Positions 1 through 5,748 of a stretch of 5,748 bases of DNA are shown piece by piece. The first letter of the stretch is position 1, and the number at the start of each line of letters is the position of its first letter. The stretch is taken from assembly GCA_031285115.1 (NCBI GenBank), contig JAITWU010000033.1:1-5748 (forward strand), given 5' to 3'. The stretch comes from Azonexus sp. Its GTDB lineage: Bacteria; Pseudomonadota; Gammaproteobacteria; Burkholderiales; Rhodocyclaceae. The position numbers and the translations under genes were made by a program. The notes below the pieces were generated by a model. It had not been told where the DNA came from and made no database searches. It was given only the letters and a program-made list of their open reading frames with translations.

Positions 1-278
1 CCCCGAGCTACGAAGCCGCCTATCTCAACAACCCCAAACCGTCCTATCCCGCGCTCTCGCGCCGCCTGGGCGAAGAAGGGGCCGTCAAACTGCGCGTTCT
101 GGTCACCGCCGATGGCCGGGCGGCCACGGTCGAACTGGTGCAGAGCAGCAACTTCCCGCGCCTCGACGAAGCCGCCCGCCAGGCCGTCGCCCACTGGCGC
201 TTCGTCCCCGCCCGGCGCGGCGGCGAAGCGGTTGAAGCCACGGTGATCGTGCCGGTTGTGTTTCGTCTGGATAACTGA
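1..278 (+). CDS. TonB C-terminal domain protein, 3' end only (energy transducer TonB family)
   Basis: The reading frame enters at base 3 and runs 91 codons to TGA at 276-278; the 5' part lies outside the window. The visible protein is a nearly complete TonB C-terminal domain: NPKPSYP (residues 10-16), the EGAVKLRVLVTADGR strand-turn-strand (25-39), VELVQSSNFPRLDEAARQAV (43-62), HWRFVPA (64-70), and a final beta strand VIVPVVFRLDN. This matches the family pattern YPxxA...G.V.l.v.v..dG...v.v..SSg...LD.aA..Av..W.F.Pa. TonB proteins sit in the inner membrane with this domain in the periplasm, passing proton-motive energy to outer-membrane TonB-dependent transporters. Whether this is a true TonB or a TonB-like protein with another N-terminal half cannot be told, since the membrane anchor and Pro-rich spacer are not in view. 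It is the only plus-strand gene and converges with hslU. Confidence 0.9.
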   Translation, partial: PSYEAAYLNNPKPSYPALSRRLGEEGAVKLRVLVTADGRAATVELVQSSNFPRLDEAARQAVAHWRFVPARRGGEAVEATVIVPVVFRLDN

Positions 279-326
279 AATGCCCGGTCGGGTTCCTGCT
301 ATCAGGCTGGGTCTGGCCACAGCACG

Positions 327-1661
327 TTACAAAACATAGCGTGACAAATCCTCATCGGCTGCGACATCGCTCAAACGGGCGTTGACATAGGCGGCATCGA
401 CCTGCAATTGCTCGAAACCGGGCTTGCCCGCTTCAAACGAGATTTCTTCGAGCAATTTTTCCATCACCGTATGCAGGCGGCGGGCGCCGATGTTTTCGGT
501 GCGCTCATTGACCTGCCAGGCCATTTCGGCGAGACGCCGGATGCCCTCCGCTGCGAACTCGACCGTCACTCCTTCGGTCGCCAGCAGCGCCTGATACTGC
601 TTGGTCAGGCAGGCGTCGGTCTGGGTCAGGATGCGCTCGAAATCGGCCACCGACAGCGAATCCAGTTCGACGCGGATGGGAAAGCGGCCCTGCAATTCGG
701 GGATCAGGTCGGAGGGCTTGGAGAGGTGGAAAGCGCCGGAAGCGATGAACAGCACATGGTCGGTCTTGATCATGCCGTACTTGGTCGAGACCGTCGTCCC
801 TTCGACCAGCGGCAGCAGGTCGCGCTGCACGCCCTGACGGGAAACGTCGGCGCCGTGGCTTTCCGAGCGGCTGGTGATTTTGTCCAGTTCGTCGAGGAAG
901 ACGATGCCGTTCTGCTCCACCGCCTTGACGGCTTCGAGCTTGATTTCCTCGTCATTGACCAGTTTGGCGGCCTCTTCGTCGGCCAGGAGTTTGAGCGCCT
1001 CCTTGATTTTGAGCTTGTGCGATCTTTTTTTGCCGCCGCCGATATTCTGGAACATGCCCTGAATCTGCTGCGTCAATTCTTCCATGCCCGGCGGCGCGAA
1101 AATTTCGGCCTGCACTACCGGGGCGGCGACTTCGATGTCAATTTCCTTGTCGTCGAGTTCGCCTTCGCGCAGTTTTTTGCGGAATTTCTGCCGTGTGCCG
1201 TTGTCGTTGGTTGCCGTGTCTTCAGCATAAAAACCGGGGTGGCGGGCGGGCGGCAGGAGGACATCGAGGACGCGCTCCTCGGCAGCGTCTTCGGCGCGGG
1301 CGCGGTTGGCTTTGATGGCGCGGTCGCGATGCGATTTGACGGCCATCTCGATCAGGTCGCGGATGATGGTTTCGACATCGCGGCCAACATAGCCGACTTC
1401 CGTGAATTTGGTCGCTTCGATCTTGATGAACGGCGCATCCGCGAGCCGCGCCAGACGGCGGGCGATTTCGGTTTTGCCGACGCCGGTCGGGCCGATCATG
1501 AGGATGTTTTTCGGCGTGATTTCCTGCCGCAGCGGCTCGGCTACCTGCGAGCGCCGCCAGCGGTTGCGCAGGGCAATGGCCACGGCTTTTTTGGCGTTGT
1601 GCTGGCCGACAATGTGTTTGTCCAATTCGGAAACGACCTCTTTGGGCGTCAACGTGGTCAT
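327..1661 (-). CDS. hslU: ATP-dependent protease ATPase subunit HslU (ClpY)
   Basis: This is the AAA+ unfoldase that forms hexamers, unfolds cytoplasmic substrates and feeds them to the HslV peptidase. The product has 444 residues, against 443 in E. coli. Visible in order: the N-terminal [16 protein letters not shown] signature (5-20), Walker A GPTGVGKT (57-64), the pore loop GYVG (90-93), an inserted I domain (about 110-243) with the basic stretch [15 protein letters not shown] (208-222), Walker [10 protein letters not shown] (253-261), the sensor 1 region FIASGAFH (305-312), ELQGRFP with the presumed arginine finger R326, sensor 2 [10 protein letters not shown] (392-401), and the C-terminal tail DLSRYVL that docks into HslV. 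No key residue is missing. The ATG overlaps the hslV stop as ATGA and is preceded by GAGGT (1668-1672) six bases upstream, so it has its own ribosome site as well as probable translational coupling. No clear terminator follows. Confidence 0.98.
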   Translation of the reverse strand: MTTLTPKEVVSELDKHIVGQHNAKKAVAIALRNRWRRSQVAEPLRQEITPKNILMIGPTGVGKTEIARRLARLADAPFIKIEATKFTEVGYVGRDVETIIRDLIEMAVKSHRDRAIKANRARAEDAAEERVLDVLLPPARHPGFYAEDTATNDNGTRQKFRKKLREGELDDKEIDIEVAAPVVQAEIFAPPGMEELTQQIQGMFQNIGGGKKRSHKLKIKEALKLLADEEAAKLVNDEEIKLEAVKAVEQNGIVFLDELDKITSRSESHGADVSRQGVQRDLLPLVEGTTVSTKYGMIKTDHVLFIASGAFHLSKPSDLIPELQGRFPIRVELDSLSVADFERILTQTDACLTKQYQALLATEGVTVEFAAEGIRRLAEMAWQVNERTENIGARRLHTVMEKLLEEISFEAGKPGFEQLQVDAAYVNARLSDVAADEDLSRYVL

Positions 1662-2194
1662 TCCAGTACCTCGATGGTGAAATGGCGATTGGTGTAAATG
1701 CAGAGGTCGCCCGCGATTTCGAGCGACTTGGTGACGATGTCGAGCGGCGACAAATCCGTGTTTTCCAGCAAGGCGCGCGCCGCGCTCTGGGCGTAAGCGC
1801 CGCCGGAGCCGATGGCGGCGACGCCATGCTCCGGTTCGAGCACGTCGCCATTACCGGTGATGACCAGCGAGACTTCGCGGTCGGCGACTGAGAGCATGGC
1901 TTCGAGCCGCCGCAGGGCGCGGTCGGTACGCCAGTCTTTGGCGAGTTCGACGGCGGAGCGCAGCAAATGCCCTTGATGTTTTTCGAGCTTGGCTTCAAAA
2001 CGCTCGAAGAGCGTGAAAGCATCCGCCGTGCCGCCGGCGAAGCCAGCGAGAATCTTGCCGTGATAGAGGCGGCGGACTTTTTTCGCCGTGCCCTTGATGA
2101 CGATATGACCCAGCGTTACCTGTCCATCGCCGCCCAAGGCGACGATATTGCCCCGCCGCACCGACAAAATCGTCGTGCCGTGATATTGCTCCAT
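1658..2194 (-). CDS. hslV: ATP-dependent protease proteolytic subunit HslV (ClpQ)
   Basis: This is the threonine peptidase of the HslUV protease, related to proteasome beta subunits, forming a double hexamer in the cytoplasm. The protein from the chosen ATG has 178 residues. A six-residue leader MEQYHG precedes TTILSVRR; by family knowledge the leader is removed and the first threonine (residue 7 here) becomes the N-terminal nucleophile. Counting that threonine as 1, D17 and K33 fall at the expected active-site positions in GGDGQVTLG and [74 protein letters not shown] and CIYTN are further family hallmarks. A longer reading from a TTG at 2209 would add only TGKN-type residues and overlap the upstream stop; AGGT at 2201-2204 lies six bases before the ATG at 2194 and decides the start. 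The gene follows the STAS gene by 11 bases and overlaps hslU by four. Confidence 0.97.
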   Translation of the reverse strand: MEQYHGTTILSVRRGNIVALGGDGQVTLGHIVIKGTAKKVRRLYHGKILAGFAGGTADAFTLFERFEAKLEKHQGHLLRSAVELAKDWRTDRALRRLEAMLSVADREVSLVITGNGDVLEPEHGVAAIGSGGAYAQSAARALLENTDLSPLDIVTKSLEIAGDLCIYTNRHFTIEVLE

Positions 2195-2200
2195 ATTTTT

Positions 2201-2204
2201 ACCT
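2201..2204 (-). promoter_or_regulatory. Ribosome binding site that fixes the hslV start
   Basis: On the minus strand the bases read AGGT, six bases before the ATG at 2194-2192. This core lies inside the coding part of the alternative TTG start at 2209, so it supports the shorter MEQYHG form of HslV. It lies just after the stop codon of the STAS gene, so ribosomes finishing that gene could re-initiate here. Confidence 0.65.
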
Positions 2205-2205
2205 G

Positions 2206-3492
2206 TCAAGACTTGGGAACGATGACGCGCGCCTGTTTGTTGAGGCCGACGACGGCCATCAGTTCGGCAATCAGACGATTCGGGCTGCGAACGAGAATTT
2301 CGCGCCCTTCGGCCTTGTACGGCGCGATGCGGTTAACCAGTTGTCCGGCGGAAAAGAAATCCATGCGTTGCACGCCGGAAAAATCAATGACCGGCAACTC
2401 ATGACCTTCGAGAAACCCTGCCAGTTCGTCGAAACGGCAGTTTTTGAGGTCGCCCTTGAGATAGCAGGCATCATCCGTCGCCGCCTCGGCAGCAACCGGC
2501 TCGGCGACCGGCGTCGGGACGCTTTCCCATGATGGCGGCGAGACTTCAAAAGTCACTGCGTAATCGACGGCGCGTTCTTCAAATTGCTCCTGCGTGCCGT
2601 GGCGCTGCAATAATTCGAGCAACAGCGCCCAGGCTGTCTCGCGCCCGGCCTCGCCAGCGGTCAGACGTTCGTTGAGACGGGACAGGAAGGGGTCAATCGC
2701 ATTCAAGGTGACGGCCACGCCGTCACGCCGGGCCTGGCGCAGAATCGTCGCCAATTGTCCGCTCACCTCGTCGTCGCAGCCGATCAGTTTGCCGCATTCG
2801 ACAGAGACCGGCTGCCCCTTCGCCACCCATGCCGCCAGTTCGGCCAGTTGCGGTGTTTCGCCAGCGGTCAGCACGCCTTGCAGTTGCAGTTGATGACGCT
2901 GACCGTTTTTTTTCTGCGCCACTACCGGCTCGGCCTGACGCCAGGTTGGCGGCGAAGTTTCGTGAGTCCGGGCAAATTCCAGCGCCAGTTTGTCGAAAGC
3001 GGCCCGGTCGCCGATACATTGCAGGAGGTCGAACAGCAACAACCAGAAGCGTCGGCCATCGTCGTCCGGATAGGCGCGGATCAAGGTTTCCAGCAGGGAA
3101 CGGGCGGCGGCTTCCTGGCCGTTGGCGAAGAGCACGACCACATGCTCGATCTCGCCCTGAACCGGATCGGTGTCGTGTTCGACATCAATGCCCATGATGT
3201 ACGACTCGGCGAATTCGGCGTCGTCGAAATCATCCTTGCCCGGAGCGGAACTGATGACCGGCTTCGCCGACATCTGCGGCTCAGGCGTCGGGCGTTCGGG
3301 TTTAGCGACCGGAACAGCGATTCCGGACGGTTTGCTGTTGGTGAATTCAAGATCCGGCAGCGGCGCTGGCGTTGCCGCCGGAGAGCCTTCCTCGACCTGC
3401 TGCGGCAGCAGCTCAGGCGCCGGGGCGAGCGGCTTGGCGACCCGACGCTCCGGCATTTTCTGGGTTGGCTTCTTGAAAAAGGAAAAGACCAT
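2206..3492 (-). CDS. Duplicated helical-module plus STAS-domain protein, function unknown
   Basis: The product has 428 residues with no signal peptide or membrane segment, so it is presumably cytoplasmic. Order: a short basic N-terminus ([12 protein letters not shown]), a Pro/Ala-rich linker (about 18-85), an acidic patch (87-108), helical module 1 (about 112-184, ending SPPTW), STAS-like domain 1 (about 200-265), helical module 2 (about 266-322, ending SPPSW), a short Ala/Pro/Glu linker, and STAS domain 2 (about 343-428). The halves align without gaps at an offset of 138 residues in both the helical module (FDLLQ...SPPTW against LELLQ...SPPSW) and the STAS core (232-247 against 370-385). In the core where STAS anti-sigma-factor antagonists have D-S-S-G, copy 1 has D-D-E-V and copy 2 has D-F-F-S, so the usual phosphoserine position is Glu242 and Phe380. 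The ATG at 3492 is preceded by GGAG five bases upstream. It leads the operon with hslV and hslU. Family membership beyond STAS is inference; I do not recognise a named gene. Confidence 0.85.
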   Translation of the reverse strand: MVFSFFKKPTQKMPERRVAKPLAPAPELLPQQVEEGSPAATPAPLPDLEFTNSKPSGIAVPVAKPERPTPEPQMSAKPVISSAPGKDDFDDAEFAESYIMGIDVEHDTDPVQGEIEHVVVLFANGQEAAARSLLETLIRAYPDDDGRRFWLLLFDLLQCIGDRAAFDKLALEFARTHETSPPTWRQAEPVVAQKKNGQRHQLQLQGVLTAGETPQLAELAAWVAKGQPVSVECGKLIGCDDEVSGQLATILRQARRDGVAVTLNAIDPFLSRLNERLTAGEAGRETAWALLLELLQRHGTQEQFEERAVDYAVTFEVSPPSWESVPTPVAEPVAAEAATDDACYLKGDLKNCRFDELAGFLEGHELPVIDFSGVQRMDFFSAGQLVNRIAPYKAEGREILVRSPNRLIAELMAVVGLNKQARVIVPKS

Positions 3493-3561
3493 AAACTCTC
3501 CGTGGGCAGGAGACGTGTTTTAGCACGCCTTCCCGCGTCACGCAATCAACAGGGGACTGGC

Positions 3562-3590
3562 ATGGCGCAAAAAAATTCCATCGACATCAA
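3562..3590 (-). promoter_or_regulatory. Weak candidate promoter for the STAS-hslV-hslU operon, possibly heat-shock type
   Basis: The minus strand has TTGATG (3590-3585), 17 bases, then CGCCAT (3567-3562). This loosely resembles the E. coli sigma32 pattern (CTTGAA, then CCCCAT), which controls hslVU in that species. It is about 70 bases before the STAS start codon. Both elements are imperfect and the spacer is at the long end of the range; no good sigma70 pair is seen in 3493-3624, although TTGATT followed by an A/T-rich CTAAAAC about 18 bases on is another poor option. Confidence 0.22.
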
Positions 3591-3624
3591 CTGTGCGCCC
3601 TTTCAGCCATTGGTCGGAATAAGA

Positions 3625-3660
3625 AAAAACCCCGGCCACCATGCAGCGACCGGGGTTTTT
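3625..3660 (-). terminator. Intrinsic terminator after the small basic protein gene
   Basis: An inverted repeat pairs CCCCGG (3630-3635) with CCGGGG (3650-3655) around a 14-base loop, flanked by A and T runs that extend the complementarity to 11 base pairs. Read on the minus strand it is a GC stem followed by TTTTTT at 3629-3624, beginning 14 bases after the stop codon at 3675. The plus strand also has five T after the stem, so it could work in both directions, but no plus-strand gene leads into it. It would also end read-through from DUF484-xerC and insulates the hslVU operon. Confidence 0.9.
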
Positions 3661-3674
3661 GATACAGCGGCGAC

Positions 3675-3827
3675 TCAGGCGCCCAGCGCCTTGCGATTAC
3701 GGGCGTGGCACTCAGCGCCATAAATGACCTTGAACATGGTCTTGCCGTCGCCTTTGAACAGGCGCTTGCTGGATTTGGAAACACAACGGCGTTCGAGGGA
3801 AGAACGGCGGGTGCGGGTGATCGCCAT
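3675..3827 (-). CDS. Small, strongly basic protein of 50 residues, function unknown
   Basis: The frame runs ATG at 3827-3825 to TGA at 3677-3675 and encodes 50 residues: it starts MAITRTRRSSLERR, continues through CVSKSSKRLFKGDGKTMF, and ends ECHARNRKALGA. It has 14 Arg/Lys and 3 Asp/Glu, two cysteines (15 and 40) and one histidine (41), no signal peptide and no membrane helix. AAGGAG (3834-3839) lies six bases before the ATG, a near-ideal ribosome site. A good promoter stands about 40 bases upstream and an intrinsic terminator 14 bases downstream, so the gene is a complete single-gene unit between xerC and the hslVU operon. The size and charge suggest binding to RNA, ribosome or DNA, but that is inference. 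It does not match L36, Sra or other short ribosomal proteins as I know them, and two Cys with one His are too few for a zinc ribbon in one chain. It was judged real from its expression signals rather than from homology. Confidence 0.85.
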   Translation of the reverse strand: MAITRTRRSSLERRCVSKSSKRLFKGDGKTMFKVIYGAECHARNRKALGA

Positions 3828-3866
3828 GATTGACTCCTTGATTCGGAAAATTTTTTGAAACCGCGA

Positions 3867-3895
3867 ATTCTAGGCGCTATGCCCGCTACGGTCAA
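3867..3895 (-). promoter_or_regulatory. Sigma70-type promoter of the small basic protein gene
   Basis: On the minus strand the -35 box TTGACC (3895-3890) and -10 box TAGAAT (3872-3867) each match consensus at five of six bases and are separated by exactly 17 bases. Transcription would begin near 3860, giving a leader of about 33 bases with the ribosome site near its end. The discriminator after the -10 box is GC-rich (TCGCGG), a feature known from stable RNA and ribosomal protein promoters under growth-rate and ppGpp control; applying that here is inference. The promoter sits in the gap between the xerC stop and the small gene. Confidence 0.8.
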
Positions 3896-3912
3896 TGCGC
3901 GCTGACTATGAT

Positions 3913-4809
3913 TCATTTGACTCTGGCTCGCGGGTGGGTGGCGTCGTACACCTTGGCCAGATGCTGAAAATCGAGGTGGGTATAGACCTGGGTCGAGGCA
4001 ATGCTGGCGTGGCCGAGCATTTCCTGCACCGCCCGCAGGTCGCCGGAGGATTGCAGGAGATGCGAGGCAAAGCAATGGCGCAGCATGTGTGGATGCACGT
4101 GTTGCGGCGTGTTCTGGCGCAAAGTCCAGGCATTGAGGCGCAATTCGATGGCGCGATGTCCCAGCCGCCGACCATAACGGCCAACGAACAGCGCCGTTTC
4201 ATCGGCTTGCGCCAGCGTCTGGCGCACCGCCAGCCAGGCCGCCAGGGCGTCCCGCGCCTTTTGTCCGACCGGCGTCAGCCGTGGTTTGGCGCGTTTGCCG
4301 ACGACGCGGATTTCATGATCCACGCCTACCGTGGCGACGGCGCGGCAGTCGAGCGCCGCCAGTTCGGCAAGACGCAGGCCGGAGGAATAAAACAGTTCAA
4401 ACATCGCCGCATCACGCAGGGCCAAAATGTCAGTGAGCGCCTCCTGCGGGTCCAGCAGGCGCTTCGTCTCATCGACCGACAGGGCGGCGGGCAGACGCCG
4501 TGGCGATTTCGGCGGACGCACGCCAGTGCAGGGATTGGCTGGCACCACATCATCTTCGCCGAGCCAGGCGAAAAAACCGCGCCAGGCCGACAGGAGCCGC
4601 GCCAGTGAGCGCCCGGACAAGCCGCGCGAATGCAGTTGAATGACGAAGCGGCGGATGTCATGCACCTGAAGCCGGTCAAGCGCCGTGTCGCCCGCCAGTT
4701 CGCAGAGGTAGCGCAAATCCCGCCGGTAGTTGCTAACGGTGTGCGGCGATTGGCGATGCTGTTCCGCCAGCGTCGCCAGCCAGGCATCGACGGTCGCCGT
4801 CGGGATCAT
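3913..4809 (-). CDS. xerC: Site-specific tyrosine recombinase XerC
   Basis: XerC acts with XerD at dif near the replication terminus to resolve chromosome dimers before division. The product has 298 residues, the same as E. coli XerC. The N-terminal core-binding SAM-like domain (about 1-90) contains SPHTVSNYRRDLRYL and LSGRSLARLLSAWRGFFAWL. The catalytic domain (about 105-290) shows the full active set: R146 in YSSGLRLAEL, K172 in VVGKRAKPR, H241 and R244 in HPHMLRHCFASHLL, H267 in MLGHASIAS, and the nucleophile Y276 in TQVYTHLDFQHLAKVYD. XerC is preferred over XerD, an integron or a phage integrase because of the THLDFQHLAKVYD tail, the length and the DUF484 neighbour. The ATG overlaps the DUF484 stop as ATGA and has no convincing Shine-Dalgarno of its own, so translation probably depends on coupling. 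Confidence 0.95.
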   Translation of the reverse strand: MIPTATVDAWLATLAEQHRQSPHTVSNYRRDLRYLCELAGDTALDRLQVHDIRRFVIQLHSRGLSGRSLARLLSAWRGFFAWLGEDDVVPANPCTGVRPPKSPRRLPAALSVDETKRLLDPQEALTDILALRDAAMFELFYSSGLRLAELAALDCRAVATVGVDHEIRVVGKRAKPRLTPVGQKARDALAAWLAVRQTLAQADETALFVGRYGRRLGHRAIELRLNAWTLRQNTPQHVHPHMLRHCFASHLLQSSGDLRAVQEMLGHASIASTQVYTHLDFQHLAKVYDATHPRARVK

Positions 4810-5477
4810 GGGGCGTTCTTTGTAACCCTGGCGAGCGCCGCCGAGATCAGTTCGCCCAGGCGTTCGAGGTACAAAGTCCCCATCCCGGCGTAGAAACGCT
4901 GCCCATCTTCACTGCCCAAGGCGAGCAGGCCGATGGCGCCGCCGCCGTTGCGCAGCGCGATCAGCGCCTGCGAGCGAATCTGCGGCGCGCTATCGCCAAA
5001 CCACGAGGCCGCGCCGAAACCGGCGGTGGAGCCACAGTAAGGACGGCTCAGGGTTTCGGCGAAAACCTGCAACTCCTCACTGATGGCGGCAAACTCCGGC
5101 AGCCCCTCGACGCCCTGGGGGCGATCCCACAGACGCAGCGCGACATGCGGCACGGCAAAATCGTCGCGCAGATGAAAATTGATGAGGTGGATGACCGCCT
5201 GAAAAGTCTCGGCGGCGATCAGGGCGACGGCCAGACGATGCACTTTTTCGGCGATGGCATCATTTTCTTCGCCGAAGGCGATCAGTTCGGCCAGCTTGGC
5301 TTCGGCGGCGCGGTTTTTTTCGCGCAGGCTCAACATCTGCCGCTCAGCGAGCGAAATGGCCCGGCCACCATGCGGATGGGGCAGAAAAATCTGGGCCATC
5401 AGATCGGCGTACTGTTCAAAAAAACCGGGATGGGTTTTCAGGTAATCGGCAACGTCTTCGGGAAACAGCGCGCTCAT
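4806..5477 (-). CDS. DUF484 family protein (GAF-like, YigA family)
   Basis: The product has 223 residues, is soluble and has no signal peptide. The N-terminal part carries the DUF484 signature DVADYLKTHPGFFEQYADLMAQI (8-30), then LPHPHGGRAISLAERQMLSLREKN (32-55), which leads into a charged helix or coiled coil (about 44-80). The remaining part (about 85-218) is a GAF-like fold with IALRNGGGAIGLLALGSEDGQRFYAGMGTLYLERLGELI (173-211), the most conserved C-terminal segment of the family. The molecular role of DUF484 is not established; its frequent position before xerC suggests a link to XerC expression or function, which is inference from context. The ATG at 5477 has GGAG (5491-5488) ten bases upstream. 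The gene is the first of a two-gene unit with xerC, overlapping it by four bases. Confidence 0.93.
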   Translation of the reverse strand: MSALFPEDVADYLKTHPGFFEQYADLMAQIFLPHPHGGRAISLAERQMLSLREKNRAAEAKLAELIAFGEENDAIAEKVHRLAVALIAAETFQAVIHLINFHLRDDFAVPHVALRLWDRPQGVEGLPEFAAISEELQVFAETLSRPYCGSTAGFGAASWFGDSAPQIRSQALIALRNGGGAIGLLALGSEDGQRFYAGMGTLYLERLGELISAALARVTKNAP

Positions 5478-5513
5478 GGGATGCTTGCTCCAGGCAGTTC
5501 AACAACGGCCAAA

Positions 5514-5542
5514 ATCATAACAGAAACAGTAAATTGGATAAA
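5514..5542 (-). promoter_or_regulatory. Extended -10 promoter candidate for DUF484-xerC
   Basis: The minus strand reads TGTTATGAT (5522-5514): a TATGAT -10 box matching five of six bases, directly preceded by the TGn extension that can compensate for a weak -35. The -35 position at 17 bases holds TTTATC (5542-5537), only three of six. Transcription would start near 5507 with a leader of about 30 bases. The surrounding 5505-5580 is clearly richer in A and T than the genes, as expected of a promoter region. Confidence 0.55.
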
Positions 5543-5656
5543 CTTTCTAAAGCAATTTCTCAGGGGTAGAGCATCAAATTCCCTGTCATTTCAACGCAGT
5601 GCTGAGAACTCGCCCGTAAATAAGCCAACCATGACTTCGCGCTCGCCTACCCCTCC

Positions 5657-5748
5657 ACCATGCTGCGCATGGTCCCCCTCCCCATTGCTTCGCAACGGGG
5701 AGGATCTTGGAGCCACCGTGGTTTTCGATCCTCCCTATTGGCGCAGCC
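5657..5748. repeat. Palindromic intergenic repeat element, cut by the window edge
   Basis: Three inverted repeats lie in tandem. Hairpin A (5657-5673) pairs ACCATGC with GCATGGT around TGC. Hairpin B (5677-5703) pairs CCTCCCC with GGGGAGG, then after an A/C mismatch TTGC with GCAA around TTC. Inverted repeat C pairs GGGAGGATC (5698-5706) with GATCCTCCC (5727-5735), with the near-palindrome CCACCGTGG between. B and C share the GGGAGG arm and cannot form together. CTCCCCATTGC (5678-5688) recurs as CTCCCTATTGG (5731-5741), 9 of 11 bases, so the unit may continue beyond the window. The style fits dispersed intergenic palindromic repeats of proteobacteria (REP or RPE-like); the class is inference. 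The rest of the right flank, 5543-5656, shows no gene that I can support. Confidence 0.6.

Noticed and set aside
279..326. A possible bidirectional terminator between the TonB-like gene and hslU (CCCGGTCGGG and CCTG-CTAT-CAGG)
   Set aside because: The stems are only three or four base pairs and are not followed by a T run on either strand. I would not call a terminator here.
408..1697. A 429-codon plus-strand open frame opposite hslU
   Set aside because: It lies antisense to hslU, whose motifs are complete. Its translation is dominated by F, D, G and R runs typical of the reverse of a GC-rich gene and shows no recognisable domain.
1222..2022. A 266-codon minus-strand frame spanning the hslV-hslU junction
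   Set aside because: It is an out-of-frame reading of both genes, Arg/Ser/Pro-rich with no domain, and would displace two clear genes.
2755..3723. A 322-codon plus-strand open frame opposite the STAS gene and running through the terminator
   Set aside because: It is antisense to a domain-bearing gene, crosses the intrinsic terminator and overlaps the small basic protein gene. It is best explained as a shadow of GC-rich codon use.
3562..3723. A 53-codon plus-strand frame starting MAQKNSID with AGGGGA upstream
   Set aside because: The ribosome-site-like bases are tempting, but the frame reads through the whole terminator stem and opposite the small basic gene, with no promoter and no family resemblance.
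3913..4809. The tyrosine recombinase as an integrase marking a mobile element or integron
   Set aside because: Length, XerC-type C-terminal signature, overlap with DUF484 and ordinary neighbours all point to the housekeeping XerC. No att sites or cargo genes are seen.
5631..5748. A plus-strand frame open to the window end (MTSRSPTPPPCCAW...), containing DPPY like a DNA methylase motif
   Set aside because: It has no ribosome site and runs through the palindromic repeat. The DPPY match is four residues in low-complexity Pro/Ser-rich translation and is probably chance.

Overview
The window looks like chromosomal DNA of a GC-rich Gram-negative bacterium, most likely a betaproteobacterium and possibly Rhodocyclales-like. 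This rests on the HslV precursor, which begins MEQYHG before its catalytic threonine as I recall for betaproteobacterial HslV, on the DUF484-xerC pair, and on a TonB-type C-terminal domain. The genus-level guess is inference from remembered family features, not from a search.

Layout: bases 1-278 hold the 3' end of a plus-strand gene for a TonB C-terminal domain protein. Everything else recognisable lies on the minus strand, so it reads from right to left. From the right edge: a palindromic intergenic repeat (5657-5748, running off the window); an AT-rich upstream region with an extended -10 promoter candidate (5514-5542); a DUF484 gene (5477-4806) overlapping xerC by ATGA (4809-3913); a strong sigma70-type promoter (3895-3867) driving a 50-residue, very basic unknown protein (3827-3675); an intrinsic terminator (3660-3625); then a second operon of a duplicated STAS-domain protein (3492-2206), hslV (2194-1658) and hslU (1661-327), again with an ATGA overlap between the last two genes. 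hslU converges on the TonB-like gene across 48 bases with no convincing terminator.

How the genes work together: HslV and HslU form the two-component ATP-dependent cytoplasmic protease (ClpQY) and are translationally coupled. XerC is one half of the XerCD recombinase that resolves chromosome dimers at dif; DUF484 is its common neighbour and has no established role. The two parts that conventional annotation would under-describe are the small basic protein, which has a complete expression cassette of its own, and the STAS protein in front of hslVU, which is a tandem duplication of a helical module plus a STAS domain in which both copies lack the usual phosphoacceptor serine. I see no CRISPR array, tRNA, rRNA, phage or intact insertion sequence.
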